DNA of 64,000 nucleotides from Bifidobacterium reuteri DSM 23975 (GTDB taxonomy: Bacteria; Actinomycetota; Actinomycetes; Actinomycetales; Bifidobacteriaceae): the NCBI RefSeq assembly GCF_000741695.1, contig NZ_JGZK01000001.1, positions 310,001 to 374,000 on the forward strand. The letters are read 5' to 3'. The position numbers were made by a program, and so were the translations under genes. Under the pieces are notes generated by a model, which was not told the DNA's origin, did not search any database, and was given only the letters and a program-made list of their open reading frames with translations. This document shows, in pieces, positions 28,818-38,079 of this stretch; the first letter of the stretch is position 1; each line of letters starts with the position of its first letter.

Positions 28818-31547
28818 TTGGCAGAAGCAAAAAAGGTCGAAGCCACCAAGCCGACCCCGGAAGAGAAGCAGGCCGCAGCTGAGGCCGAGGTCAATGCGCT
28901 GGTCGAGAAGGCGCAGAAGGCGTTGATCGCATTCGAGGATCTGGATCAGAAGCAGGTTGACCGCATCGTTGCCAAGGCATCCATCGCCGCCCTGAACAAG
29001 CATCTGGTGCTCGCCAAGATGGCCGTTGACGAGACCGGACGTGGCCTCGTGGAAGACAAGGCCACGAAGAACATCTTCGCGTGCGAGCACGTGACGAACT
29101 ACCTGGCCGGTCAGAAGACCGTGGGCATCATCCGCGAGGACGATGTGATGGGTATCGACGAAGTGGCTGAGCCGGTGGGCGTGGTCGCTGGTGTGACCCC
29201 GGTCACCAACCCGACGTCCACCGCCATCTTCAAGTCCCTGATCGCTCTGAAGACCCGTTGCCCGATCGTCTTCGGCTTCCACCCGGGCGCGCAGAAGTGC
29301 TCCGTCGAGGCCGCGCGCATCGTGCGTGACGCCGCGATCGAGGCCGGCGCTCCGGCCAACTGCATCCAGTGGATCGAACACCCGTCCATCGAGGCCACCG
29401 GCGCTTTGATGAAGCACCCCGGCGTTGCCACGATCCTGGCGACCGGCGGTCCGGGTATGGTCAAGGCCGCGTACTCCTCCGGCAAGCCCGCCCTCGGCGT
29501 GGGCGCCGGCAACGCCCCGGCCTATGTGGATTCCGATGTGGACATCGTGCGCGCCGCCAACGACCTGGTGCTGTCCAAGCACTTCGACTACGGCATGATC
29601 TGCGCCACCGAGCAGGCGATCATCGCCCACAAGGACGTGTATGATGCGCTGGTCAAGGAGCTCAAGACCCGCAAGGCCTACTTCGTGAACGCAGACGAGA
29701 AGGCCAAGCTCGAGCAGTACATGTTCGGCTGTACCGCCGGTTCCGGCCAGACCCCGAAGCTCAACTCCGTGGTTCCGGGCAAGTCCCCGCAGTTCATCGC
29801 CAAGGCCGCCGGCTTCGAGATTCCGGCCGACGCCACCATCCTCGCTGCCGAATGCAAGGAGGTTTCCGACAACGAGCCGCTGACCCACGAGAAGCTCGCC
29901 CCGGTGCAGGCCGTCCTCAAGGCCGACAACAAGGAGCAGGCTTTCGAGATGTGCGAGCAGATGCTCAAGCTGGGCGCAGGCCACACTGCCGCCATCCACA
30001 CCAACAACCAGGAGCTTGTGCGTGAGTACGGCGTCCGCATGCACGCCTGCCGCATCATCTGGAACCAGCCGAGCTCCCTCGGCGGCATCGGCGATATCTA
30101 CAACGCCATCGCCCCGTCGCTGACCTTGGGCTGTGGCTCCTACGGCGGCAACAGCGTTTCGGGCAACGTGCAGGCCGTGAACCTCGTCAACATCAAGCGC
30201 ATCGCCCGGAGGAACAACAACATGCAGTGGTTCAAGATCCCGCCGAAGACCTACTTCGAGCCGAACGCCATCAAGTACCTGCGCGACATGTACGGCATCG
30301 AAAAGGCCGTCATCGTATGCGACAAGGTCATGGAGCAGCTCGGTGTGGTCGACAAGATCATCGACCAGCTGCGCGCCCGTGCCAACAACGTGACCTTCCG
30401 CATCATCGATTACGTGGAGCCGGAGCCTTCCGTCGAGACCGTCGAGAAGGGCGCCGAGATGATGCGCGAGGAGTTCGAGCCCGACACCATCATCGCGGTC
30501 GGCGGCGGCTCGCCGATGGATGCCTCCAAGATCATGTGGCTGCTGTACGAGCACCCGGAGATCGCGTTCTCCGACGTGCGCGAGAAGTTCTTCGATATCC
30601 GCAAGCGCGCGTTCAAGATCCCGCCGCTGGGCAAGAAGGCCAAGCTGGTGTGCATCCCGACCTCCTCCGGCACCGGTTCCGAGGTCACGCCGTTCGCCGT
30701 GATCACCGACCACAAGACCGGTTACAAGTACCCGATCACCGACTACGCACTGACCCCGTCCGTGGCCATCGTGGACCCGGTGCTGGCCCGCACCCAGCCG
30801 CGCAAGCTCGCCTCCGACGCCGGCTTCGATGCGCTGACTCACAGCTTCGAGGCATACGTGTCCGTGTACGCGAACGACTTCACCGACGGCATGGCACTGC
30901 ACGCGGCCAAGCTCATCTGGGACAACCTGGCCGAGTCCGTCAACGGCGAGCCGGGTCTGGCCAAGACCGAGGCACAGGAGAAGATGCACAACGCGGCCAC
31001 GATGGCCGGCATGGCGTTCGGCTCCGCGTTCCTCGGCATGTGCCACGGCATGGCCCACACCATCGGCGCGCTGTGCCACATCGCCCACGGCCGCACGAAC
31101 TCCATCCTGCTGCCGTACGTGATCCGCTACAACGGCCAGATTCCGGAGGAACCAACCTCCTGGCCGAAGTACAGCAAGTACGTGGCTCCGGAGCGCTACC
31201 GCGACATCGCCCGTAACCTCGGCATCGACACCGGCAAGACGCCGGCCGAGGCCGTCGAGAACCTGGCCAAGGCCGTTGAGGATTACCGCGACAACAAGCT
31301 CGGCATGAACAAGAGCTTCAAGGATTGCGGTGTGGACGAGGACTACTTCTGGAGCGTCCTCGACCAGATCGGCATGCGCGCCTACGAGGACCAGTGCACC
31401 CCGGCCAACCCGCGCATCCCGCTGATCAACGACATGAAGGACATCGCCATCGCGGCCTACTACGGCGTCAGCCAGGCCGAAGGCCACCAGATTCGTGTCG
31501 ACCGCGAGGGTGAGGCGGCCACCGAGGAAGCCTCTGAGCGCGTCTGA
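28818..31547 (+). CDS. adhE: Bifunctional acetaldehyde-CoA/alcohol dehydrogenase
   Basis: 909 residues from the TTG at 28818, eight bases after GAGGAGG; this start (LAEAKKVEATK) fits the known AdhE length, while a longer frame from 28659 is rejected. The N-terminal half is a CoA-acylating aldehyde dehydrogenase with catalytic C262 in GMICATEQA. The C-terminal half is an iron-dependent alcohol dehydrogenase: GGGSPMDA at 562, and iron ligands D671, H675 (DALTH), H743 and H757 (CHGMAHTIGALCHIAHG). It reduces acetyl-CoA to ethanol and regenerates NAD+, the ethanol branch of the bifid shunt. Codon use is strongly biased, indicating high expression. Confidence 0.97.
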   Translation: MAEAKKVEATKPTPEEKQAAAEAEVNALVEKAQKALIAFEDLDQKQVDRIVAKASIAALNKHLVLAKMAVDETGRGLVEDKATKNIFACEHVTNYLAGQKTVGIIREDDVMGIDEVAEPVGVVAGVTPVTNPTSTAIFKSLIALKTRCPIVFGFHPGAQKCSVEAARIVRDAAIEAGAPANCIQWIEHPSIEATGALMKHPGVATILATGGPGMVKAAYSSGKPALGVGAGNAPAYVDSDVDIVRAANDLVLSKHFDYGMICATEQAIIAHKDVYDALVKELKTRKAYFVNADEKAKLEQYMFGCTAGSGQTPKLNSVVPGKSPQFIAKAAGFEIPADATILAAECKEVSDNEPLTHEKLAPVQAVLKADNKEQAFEMCEQMLKLGAGHTAAIHTNNQELVREYGVRMHACRIIWNQPSSLGGIGDIYNAIAPSLTLGCGSYGGNSVSGNVQAVNLVNIKRIARRNNNMQWFKIPPKTYFEPNAIKYLRDMYGIEKAVIVCDKVMEQLGVVDKIIDQLRARANNVTFRIIDYVEPEPSVETVEKGAEMMREEFEPDTIIAVGGGSPMDASKIMWLLYEHPEIAFSDVREKFFDIRKRAFKIPPLGKKAKLVCIPTSSGTGSEVTPFAVITDHKTGYKYPITDYALTPSVAIVDPVLARTQPRKLASDAGFDALTHSFEAYVSVYANDFTDGMALHAAKLIWDNLAESVNGEPGLAKTEAQEKMHNAATMAGMAFGSAFLGMCHGMAHTIGALCHIAHGRTNSILLPYVIRYNGQIPEEPTSWPKYSKYVAPERYRDIARNLGIDTGKTPAEAVENLAKAVEDYRDNKLGMNKSFKDCGVDEDYFWSVLDQIGMRAYEDQCTPANPRIPLINDMKDIAIAAYYGVSQAEGHQIRVDREGEAATEEASERV

Positions 31548-31591
31548 GGACGGCGGCTCTGAGAGTCCGACTGAAAGTCTGATAAGCAAAC

Positions 31592-31651
31592 ACGATAACG
31601 GCTGAGGGGAGCCGCGGCGATTGTTCCGCGGCTCCCCTCAGCCGTTGTCGT
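31592..31651 (+). terminator. adhE terminator, very long stem
   Basis: The arms 31592-31617 and 31626-31651 form a 26-bp stem with a single G-U pair and an 8-nt loop (CGATTGTT). No long T-tract follows. Confidence 0.85.
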
Positions 31652-31659
31652 TATGGGTC

Positions 31660-31796
31660 ATCCCATGTTGCATCCCATGGTAGGGGTTATCCCATGGTAT
31701 AGGGATTTCCCCATGGTGTTGTAACGCAAAATGGCTTCATTCCGCCAATCCGCATTGTTGCATCCCTACATCGTGGGATAGTCCCTACATCGTGGG
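31660..31796. repeat. Short-word repeats between adhE and the YwiC-like gene
   Basis: ATCCCATG occurs at 31660, 31672 and 31689, with CCCCATGG at 31709. Further on TCCCTACATCGTGGG is present twice (31763-31777 and 31782-31796) with a 19-bp period. Confidence 0.6.
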
Positions 31797-31800
31797 GCCA

Positions 31801-32775
31801 TCAGATATGCGGGATATACATCAGCGTATTGCCGAGGATGCAGCCGAAAGCGATAATGCTGGCGAAGCACTCCGTGATGCCGACGATCATGGGTTTTATG
31901 GTTCGTGTGCGGGCGACCAATGGCAGCGCGATGGCGCGCGCGAGCAGAACCACCCCCATAATCACCAGATAGGGACTGCGATTCGCGGGGATAAGCCACC
32001 AAGCCAGCAGCGCGGCATGCCACAGCCAGGAGGCGACGACATACGAGTGTTTGCCGCGTTCCCGAATCATCGTCTTCACGAAGAGCACCGAGCCGAACTG
32101 GGTTGCGGCGAAACAGAGCGCGAGCACCAGCCCCGGCAGCGAGACCTGCGGAATACTGGGCGAATGCGCGGCATAGTGGAATGTGATCATCGACATCAGG
32201 CTGGCGGCAACCACCGCTGCCGCATTGGCCCAAAGCGACCGTTCGCGGCGAAACCATGCGCCGGCGAATGCCACAACCGCCAATACCACATACACGGGAG
32301 CCCATACGAGCACATCGACGTGCGCGATCAGGAATGGTAACCCTACGGCGGCAAGCGCAATGCCGTAACCGAGTGCCGGAGGCAGATAGCGCGATGCGCA
32401 ATGGGATTTCAGCCAGCGTGCGGTCGTGAACTCCAAGCAGTAGCACAGAGCCCAACACGCCAGAACCCACCAGCCGGCTGCGGTCGCCGGGAAACCCGAC
32501 TGGGCGGATGATCGTGCCACTGCCGCGGCTGTGCCGCATATCGCTCCGGCGAGCGCGGGAGCCAAGGCCATGACCCATGCGCCGGGCTGGTCGGGAATCC
32601 AATCGCGCAGTGTGGTGCGGCGTCGCCGTGAAGTGCGCTCGGCCTGCATGGCGGCACTGGAATGGGATTGGGAAGCACTGTCCGAACGCTGCAGGGGGGT
32701 ATTGCGAACGGAAGCCACCGATGATTGCCTGACGACGTCGTTGGACTGCGGCTGTGGGGAGGAGTGCTCGCTCAT
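31801..32775 (-). CDS. YwiC-like family integral membrane protein
   Basis: A 324-residue protein. A Ser-rich, basic N-terminus of about 55 residues precedes WIPDQPGAWVMALAPALAG, the opening signature of the YwiC-like family. About ten hydrophobic segments follow, with CLEFTTARWLKSHCASRYLPPALGYG as the second conserved block. Function of the family is unknown. It points towards the adhE terminator. Confidence 0.8.
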   Translation of the reverse strand: MSEHSSPQPQSNDVVRQSSVASVRNTPLQRSDSASQSHSSAAMQAERTSRRRRTTLRDWIPDQPGAWVMALAPALAGAICGTAAAVARSSAQSGFPATAAGWWVLACWALCYCLEFTTARWLKSHCASRYLPPALGYGIALAAVGLPFLIAHVDVLVWAPVYVVLAVVAFAGAWFRRERSLWANAAAVVAASLMSMITFHYAAHSPSIPQVSLPGLVLALCFAATQFGSVLFVKTMIRERGKHSYVVASWLWHAALLAWWLIPANRSPYLVIMGVVLLARAIALPLVARTRTIKPMIVGITECFASIIAFGCILGNTLMYIPHI

Positions 32776-33000
32776 ATATATAAAGGTATCAATTCAACCC
32801 CGGGCGCAACAGATTCGCCGGGTGCAACAGATTCGGTTTGCTGGAATTGCTAAATTGCTGGATTGCTGGATTGAGCGGGTTGATTGCCGGGTTACTGGGT
32901 AATCGGCGGGTTCATAGGGGTGGTCGACGGATACATACCATCATCGACTGTGCCTTGCGGATGTTGCAGCTCGCGGATGCTGTGGCTGTGCCGACCCTCA

Positions 33001-33061
33001 TTAGGCGGAATGGCTGGCGTGCCCGTTAGGCGGAATGGCTGGCGTGCCCGTTAGGCGGAAT
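33001..33061. repeat. 25-bp tandem repeat at the budA stop codon
   Basis: A 25-bp unit starting TTAGGCGGAATGGCTGGCGT is present at 33001-33025 and 33026-33050, with a partial third copy at 33051-33061. The partial copy is the end of the decarboxylase gene (TTA is the complement of its stop). Confidence 0.8.
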
Positions 33062-33956
33062 GATCCGCGTGCGTGTCACCTTCGGCGCTGGTGATCGCCT
33101 CGCCGATATTATCTTGGCTGAAGTCGTGATTGCGGTAATTGGGGTCGTCCACAGGAAGATGCGTCACCAGCGTGTCGAACACCTGACTGTATATCTTCCC
33201 CCTGCCGAGTACCGCGTCAAGCACATGGCCGCCGAAGGTGTGGTCATCGGAGAGGAAATGCTCATGGAATCCGGCCACGGCGGCCCCGTGGAACATCATG
33301 GGGGAGAAGTAGCCCAGCATGGTGCCGGTCACATCATGTCTGAGGAAGATGGCCTGCCGGTCCGCCACCTCGAGCAGCGTAGGATACGGTGCCTGCTGTT
33401 TGATCACGGCACGAGTCTTGACGAAGCTGAACGTCCCGTGCACAATCACAGAAAAGAACGTATTGGCTCGGCCGTTGGCCTCGACGATGCGGTCATTGAG
33501 CTCTTTGAGGCCGATGTCCTCGCGCTCGCACTGGTACTGGAATGCGGCACGATGAGAATTGGCGAACGGCATGGTGAAATCGTCCGGGACCCGTTCGGCC
33601 ACGCCGGTCTGGCCTATCTTGTATGCGACACCATCGAGGATGATGAGTTCGCCGTCCAGTCCTTCGCCGGTGCCGATGCCGGTGTCGCCGTGCTCGAGCA
33701 GTTCGCCAATGGTGGTGGTGCCCTCCAGCAGGCCGGGTACGAGCAACGCGAGTGTGCCGTGCTGATACAGCACGTTTGCGCCGTGATCGGTGATAGGGCG
33801 GATGTTCTTGGCCAGTGATTGTGTCACAGCACCCACGATAATTGGCCGTGTCCTGACCCACAATCCTTGTCCCGAGATCCCTGCTGTGACATCCGCCACG
33901 TCGCTTCGTTCCCGCTCGCCCTGTTTCCGTTGTGTTTTCGTATTGTCTCCGTCCAC
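33051..33956 (-). CDS. budA: Alpha-acetolactate decarboxylase
   Basis: Up to 301 residues; the true start is uncertain and may be an internal GTG/TTG near the block VGAVTQSLAKN. The enzyme converts acetolactate to acetoin. LYQHGTLALLVPGLLEGTTTIGELL and the GDTGIGTGEGLDGELIILDG block are family signatures. The Zn ligands appear in FHEHFLSDDHTFGGH, where three His spaced at +0, +2 and +13 match the known ligand spacing. No acetolactate synthase is adjacent. The role is acetoin formation or relief of acetolactate; pathway context is not visible here. Confidence 0.88.
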   Translation of the reverse strand: MDGDNTKTQRKQGERERSDVADVTAGISGQGLWVRTRPIIVGAVTQSLAKNIRPITDHGANVLYQHGTLALLVPGLLEGTTTIGELLEHGDTGIGTGEGLDGELIILDGVAYKIGQTGVAERVPDDFTMPFANSHRAAFQYQCEREDIGLKELNDRIVEANGRANTFFSVIVHGTFSFVKTRAVIKQQAPYPTLLEVADRQAIFLRHDVTGTMLGYFSPMMFHGAAVAGFHEHFLSDDHTFGGHVLDAVLGRGKIYSQVFDTLVTHLPVDDPNYRNHDFSQDNIGEAITSAEGDTHADHSA

Positions 33957-34009
33957 GTGGCCTCACCTGCGTAGATTGCACCTGCGTAACCTTCGCCTGT
34001 ACAGTCGCT

Positions 34010-34041
34010 GTGTTGCCTCACCTGCGTAGGCGAGGCAACAC
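34010..34041. promoter_or_regulatory. Inverted repeat upstream of budA
   Basis: GTGTTGCCTC (34010-34019) pairs with GAGGCAACAC (34032-34041). An inner CCT/AGG stem and GCGT loop continue it past one mismatch. CACCTGCGTA recurs three times around it (33964, 33979, 34019). Confidence 0.45.
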
Positions 34042-34114
34042 AAGCCTTGTCTACATAGACCCGCGTCACCCTCGCCGTGTTCCAGTCATACTGCGTCGCT
34101 TTCGCACACGAATG

Positions 34115-34162
34115 TGGATAACTCGGCAAGCTGGAACCACATAGGTCGGTTCGGCTGGACAG
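34115..34162 (+). promoter_or_regulatory. 48-bp upstream sequence of the AbiEi-like gene (DnaA-box word)
   Basis: It begins GTGGATAACTC, continues AAGCTGGAACCACAT, and ends 30 bp before the ATG of the next gene. It matches 26956-27003 (opposite strand) at 43 of 48 bases. Confidence 0.55.
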
Positions 34163-34191
34163 CCATATCCGTCATTGCTTAGCGTCGGTGT

Positions 34192-35145
34192 ATGAGACGG
34201 AACAAGGATCTGGATCGGCGCCTGGATGAAGCGCAACGGCAGCGACTATGCGTATGGGGTGAATCGGATACATCGCGACGAGTGCTTCTTCGCCGCGCCA
34301 AACTCGGCGATCTGCTATGCGCCTATCCGGGTTTGTATGCGCGACCAGATTATTGGGCCCAATTGGACGCTCGAAACAGGTATCTTCATGTGGTGCGCTC
34401 GTTGGCGAGATTGCATCCGCAATGGATTTTCTGTGGGATGACCGCCGCTGCCGTGTACGGCATCAATACGGCGACACGGCATATGGATTTGATTCATATT
34501 CGCACCATTGATAATCGTCATGTTCATGATTACGGCAAAGTGCGTCATCATCACATACGTGATGACCGGTTTGAGATGGTCGACGGCGTTCGTGTCACCC
34601 CTCTGCCTCGGACAGTGTTCGATTGCGCGCGAAAGCAGTCGTTCCCCGATGCGCTCGCAGTTATTGAAGCCGTGCTGCGTGAACGGGTCATGAGCAAGGA
34701 TGAACTCGAGCGGTGCTTCGAGTCCTTGCCGGGGTGGAACAAGGACGTGGCACTACGTGCGTTGGCACCGGCAACGGGCGATACAGAGAATGGTGGCGAG
34801 GCCTATGCGCTGGGTGTCATGTTGGAGGAACGATTCGCGATGCCGTTGCTGCAGGAACCAATCGTCGATCCATATAATGCGTGCACTGTCTATCGTGTCG
34901 ATTTTGCTTGGCGCGACGAGCATGGCGGACTCATTGTGGCTGAGCTCGATGGACGTGTGAAATATAAGGACCGGTCGATGTTCCGCAACGGGAATCTATC
35001 GGAAACGATTATTGCGGAGAAGGAACGTGAGGAACGTATCCGACTTGTGGTGAAAGGAATGGTGCGCTTTTCGTTCCGGGAAGCTCTGGAAAGGGCGCAA
35101 CTGGTGCGAAAGTTGGAGTCGATTGGCGTGCCACGCAGTATGTGA
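34192..35145 (+). CDS. AbiEi-antitoxin-like / DUF559-like protein
   Basis: A 317-residue protein. The N-terminal third, with RRAKLGDLLCAYPGLYARPDYW and FCGMTAAAVYG, resembles AbiEi-type antitoxin regulators common in actinobacteria. The C-terminal part, VDFAWRDEHGGLIVAELDGRVKY, resembles the Vsr/DUF559 nuclease-like fold with an acidic E-x-D motif. No AbiEii nucleotidyltransferase-like toxin gene follows, so it is an orphan. Codon use is much less biased than in the ribosomal genes downstream, in line with an accessory gene. Confidence 0.7.
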   Translation: MRRNKDLDRRLDEAQRQRLCVWGESDTSRRVLLRRAKLGDLLCAYPGLYARPDYWAQLDARNRYLHVVRSLARLHPQWIFCGMTAAAVYGINTATRHMDLIHIRTIDNRHVHDYGKVRHHHIRDDRFEMVDGVRVTPLPRTVFDCARKQSFPDALAVIEAVLRERVMSKDELERCFESLPGWNKDVALRALAPATGDTENGGEAYALGVMLEERFAMPLLQEPIVDPYNACTVYRVDFAWRDEHGGLIVAELDGRVKYKDRSMFRNGNLSETIIAEKEREERIRLVVKGMVRFSFREALERAQLVRKLESIGVPRSM

Positions 35146-36108
35146 GCGGGTTTGTGTAGGTGTGCCGTGCCGTGAGAGAGATTGATGAGCGGTCGGCAAT
35201 TGTGCGGTGGAGGACGGGCGGATGGACTGCACGGCTGTCGGATTGCAGTTGGGACGTAGGACTGATGCAGCTGTGGGGAGGGGCTTGCCGGGCCCATCAT
35301 GGCTTTTGGGTTACTGTACTGGACATGGCTGTCGCATTGTCGGATTGTTGGCTTGGCGGACATGTGGCAATTGGTCGGTTCAGCCCGGCTTCAGGTCTTG
35401 CCATGTAGATGGTCATAGGGCTTTGTTGAGCTGAGGACAGGCTGTTGGCATGGAGGAACGGCCTGGTCGTCGGGCTGATCAGAGAGTTCTGGACATATTG
35501 CGACATTTGTAATCGGCACCAACCGGCTTCGTCGGTGCTCCAATCCCATTCTGGGCATATACCCACTAGATATTCTGGGCATGACCGTGTCATTAAGCAG
35601 ATTCTGGGCATATAACTACCATCTGGCGGCAAAATCAAGGTCTACAAGATACGTATATGCCCAGAACATGGTATGGGACCTTTCTTGTAGTACGTATATG
35701 CCCAGAACGTCGGTGTGTGGGCGGGATTGATAATTCGTTTGATGGGCGTTGCAGAAGCACGGTGGGGTGAAGAGGTTGATGGGTGGTGTGGCTGAAGAAC
35801 GGTGAGGTGCAAGGGGATTCGAGGCCAGATGATGGTCAGGAATCCAAGGGCGACACGCCGGAATACATGAGTTCGCAATTAGTCCTACCTCGGTGCTTAG
35901 ATAAACAAGTTGCCTGATTTGGGCTCGCAAATTGGAATTAAAAAAGCGAGCGCGGACTGGAGAGCACTTTCGGGTGAAACCCAGAAGCCGCGCACTGATG
36001 TCGGATGACCGCCAGAGGACGTATGTCCAAGGGAGGCCATGCGCGCCGGTGCCCTAATGAAGCAGGTTGGTAAACACTACAACGAATCGCTAGAAAGGGC
36101 GGACGGCA
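35146..36108. other. 963-bp gene-poor region before the S10 operon
   Basis: No credible gene was found; the reading frames present have no family features and partly arise from repeats. It contains the motif array at 35549-35707, a hairpin near 35516-35540 (GCACC...GGTGC) and, near 35905-35940, TTGCCT and an AT-rich stretch that may be the promoter of the ribosomal operon. Confidence 0.5.
35549..35707. repeat. Array of five TTCTGGGCATAT motifs in both orientations
   Basis: Direct copies begin at 35549, 35573 (TTCTGGGCATGA) and 35602. Inverted copies ATATGCCCAGAA begin at 35655 and 35696. The two inverted copies share the 17-mer ACGTATATGCCCAGAAC. Confidence 0.8.
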
Positions 36109-36417
36109 ATGGCGGGACAGAAAATCCGCATCAGGCTTAAGTCCTATGACCATGAGGTCATCGACCAATCGGCGAAGAAAATCGTCGAAACGGTGACGAA
36201 CGCGGGCGCAACGGTTGTTGGCCCGGTTCCGCTGCCGACTGAGAAGAACGTGTTTGTCGTTATTCGTTCTCCTCACAAGTACAAGGATTCTCGCGAGCAC
36301 TTCGAGATGCGCACTCACAAGCGCCTCATCGACATCGTGGACCCGACCCCCAAGGCCGTGGATTCCCTGATGCACATCGATCTGCCTGCAGACGTCAACA
36401 TCGAGATCAAGCTGTAA
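36109..36417 (+). CDS. rpsJ: 30S ribosomal protein S10
   Basis: A 102-residue protein of the 30S head, also NusE in antitermination. [20 protein letters not shown] and the PLPTEKN loop and [28 protein letters not shown] are diagnostic. An AGAAAGG box precedes the ATG. It opens the S10-spc-alpha supercluster and is 16 bp from rplC. Confidence 0.98.
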   Translation: MAGQKIRIRLKSYDHEVIDQSAKKIVETVTNAGATVVGPVPLPTEKNVFVVIRSPHKYKDSREHFEMRTHKRLIDIVDPTPKAVDSLMHIDLPADVNIEIKL

Positions 36418-36433
36418 GGGAGGAGGAAGCATT

Positions 36434-37075
36434 ATGTCTAATCGCAAGGCTCTGCTGGGCAAGAAGCTCGGCATGTCTCAGGTCTGGGACGAGAATGGCT
36501 TCTTCGTGCCCGTCACTCTCGTCGACGTGTCCACCAACGTGGTGACCGCCGTCAAGACCGAGGAGACCGACGGCTACAAGGCCGTTCAGCTCGGTTACGG
36601 TGCCATCGACCCGACCAAGGTGACCAAGCCGCTGGCAGGTCACTTCGCCAAGGCCGGTGTCACCCCGCGTCGTCACCTCGTTGAGGTGCGCACCGACGAC
36701 GTCGACCAGTTCGAGGCCGGTCAGGAACTGACCGCCGAGCTGTTCGCCGAAGGTGCTGAAGTCGACGTGACCGGTACCACCAAGGGTAAGGGCTTCGCCG
36801 GCACCATCAAGCGCTGGGGCTTCAAGTCCTACCGTCGTTCCCACGGCTCTCACAAGAACGAGCGCCGTCCTGGCTCCGTGGGCGCATGCGCTACCCCGGG
36901 CCGTATCCTCAAGGGCAAGCGTATGGCTGGTCGTATGGGTCATGTGACCTCCACCACCCAGAACTTGACCGTCATCTCCTCCGATGTCGAGAACGGCATC
37001 CTCGCCATCAAGGGCGCCATCCCGGGCCCCAAGGGCGGCATCGTTCTCGTCCGTTCGGCTGTGAAGGGAGCCTGA
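36434..37075 (+). CDS. rplC: 50S ribosomal protein L3
   Basis: 213 residues; an early-assembly large-subunit protein that lies near the peptidyl-transferase centre. [16 protein letters not shown] at the N-terminus and the [16 protein letters not shown] loop define L3. A GGGAGGAGG ribosome-binding site precedes it. Confidence 0.98.
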   Translation: MSNRKALLGKKLGMSQVWDENGFFVPVTLVDVSTNVVTAVKTEETDGYKAVQLGYGAIDPTKVTKPLAGHFAKAGVTPRRHLVEVRTDDVDQFEAGQELTAELFAEGAEVDVTGTTKGKGFAGTIKRWGFKSYRRSHGSHKNERRPGSVGACATPGRILKGKRMAGRMGHVTSTTQNLTVISSDVENGILAIKGAIPGPKGGIVLVRSAVKGA

Positions 37076-37081
37076 TAAACC

Positions 37082-37741
37082 ATGGCAAACGTTACTCTGA
37101 ACGTCACTGACGCCAAGGGCCAGGCTGCTGGTACCGTTGAGGCCCCTGCTGAGATCTTCGGCGTTTCCGCCGAGGACGTGCAGGCTCACGTCCCGCTGAT
37201 TCACCAGGTCGTCATTGCTCAGCTCGCTGCTGCCCGTCAGGGCACCCACGCCACCAAGACCCGTGGCATGGTTTCCGGCGGCGGCAAGAAGCCGTGGAAG
37301 CAGAAGGGCACCGGTCGTGCTCGTCAGGGCTCCATCCGCGCTCCTCAGTGGTACCACGGTGGCACTGTGTTCGGTCCTCAGCCGCGTGATTACTCGCAGC
37401 GCACCCCGAAGAAGATGAAGGCCGCAGCCCTGCGCTACGTGCTTTCCGATCGCGCCAACGCCGGTCGTATCGCCGTTGTGGACTTCGGCATCACCGATAC
37501 CCCGTCCACCAAGGCCGCCGTCGCCGCGCTGAGCCCGATCACCGCCGACAAGTTCACCACGGTCGTCTTCACTCGCGACAACATCAACGAGTGGCTGTCC
37601 GTGCGTAACATCCCGACCGTTCACCCGATTTTCGTCGATCAGCTCAACACGTATGACGTGGTCACCGCGCAGTACGTGGTCTTCACCAAGGAAGCCTTCG
37701 AGGCTTTCGTGGCTGCCAAGACTGAGCCGAAGGAGGCCTGA
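37082..37741 (+). CDS. rplD: 50S ribosomal protein L4
   Basis: 219 residues. L4 lines the exit tunnel and in many bacteria represses its own operon. [31 protein letters not shown], the extended loop, is fully conserved. It is six bases after rplC and six before rplW. Confidence 0.98.
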   Translation: MANVTLNVTDAKGQAAGTVEAPAEIFGVSAEDVQAHVPLIHQVVIAQLAAARQGTHATKTRGMVSGGGKKPWKQKGTGRARQGSIRAPQWYHGGTVFGPQPRDYSQRTPKKMKAAALRYVLSDRANAGRIAVVDFGITDTPSTKAAVAALSPITADKFTTVVFTRDNINEWLSVRNIPTVHPIFVDQLNTYDVVTAQYVVFTKEAFEAFVAAKTEPKEA

Positions 37742-37746
37742 TTCCG

Positions 37747-38043
37747 ATGGTCGCTATTCACAAGCCCGCACATGACGTGATTCTGAAGCCTATCGTCTCC
37801 GAGAAGAGCTACGCCAATTCCGATCGTGGCCAGTACACCTTCGTGGTGTCCAAGGACGCAAACAAGGTTCAGATCAAGCAGGCAATTGAAGAGATCTTCA
37901 AGGTCAAGGTGACGAACGTCAACACCCTCAACCGCGCTGGCAAGAAGCAGCGCACTCGCACCGGTTTCGGCCAGCGTGTTTCCCAGAAGCGCGCCATCGT
38001 GACCGTGGCAGAGGGCCAGACGATCGACATCTTCGGCAACTGA
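37747..38043 (+). CDS. rplW: 50S ribosomal protein L23
   Basis: 98 residues. L23 sits at the tunnel exit and docks trigger factor and [11 protein letters not shown] and [23 protein letters not shown] are typical. GGAGGCC at the end of rplD serves as its ribosome-binding site. Confidence 0.97.
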   Translation: MVAIHKPAHDVILKPIVSEKSYANSDRGQYTFVVSKDANKVQIKQAIEEIFKVKVTNVNTLNRAGKKQRTRTGFGQRVSQKRAIVTVAEGQTIDIFGN

Positions 38044-38079
38044 AGGCTAGCCGAGAAAAGTTAAAGGAAGAACTATATT

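Noticed and set aside
28620-31589. 989-codon open frame on the minus strand opposite adhE
   Set aside because: It is an antisense shadow of a strongly biased high-GC gene; the translation is low-complexity and shows no family features.
26996-34122. DnaA-box words as a sign of a replication origin
   Set aside because: Only single boxes are present, with no dnaA/dnaN genes, box cluster or AT-rich unwinding region.
35297-35930. Open frames in the gene-poor region before rpsJ
   Set aside because: Their translations come mostly from the repeated motif and lack start signals or codon bias.
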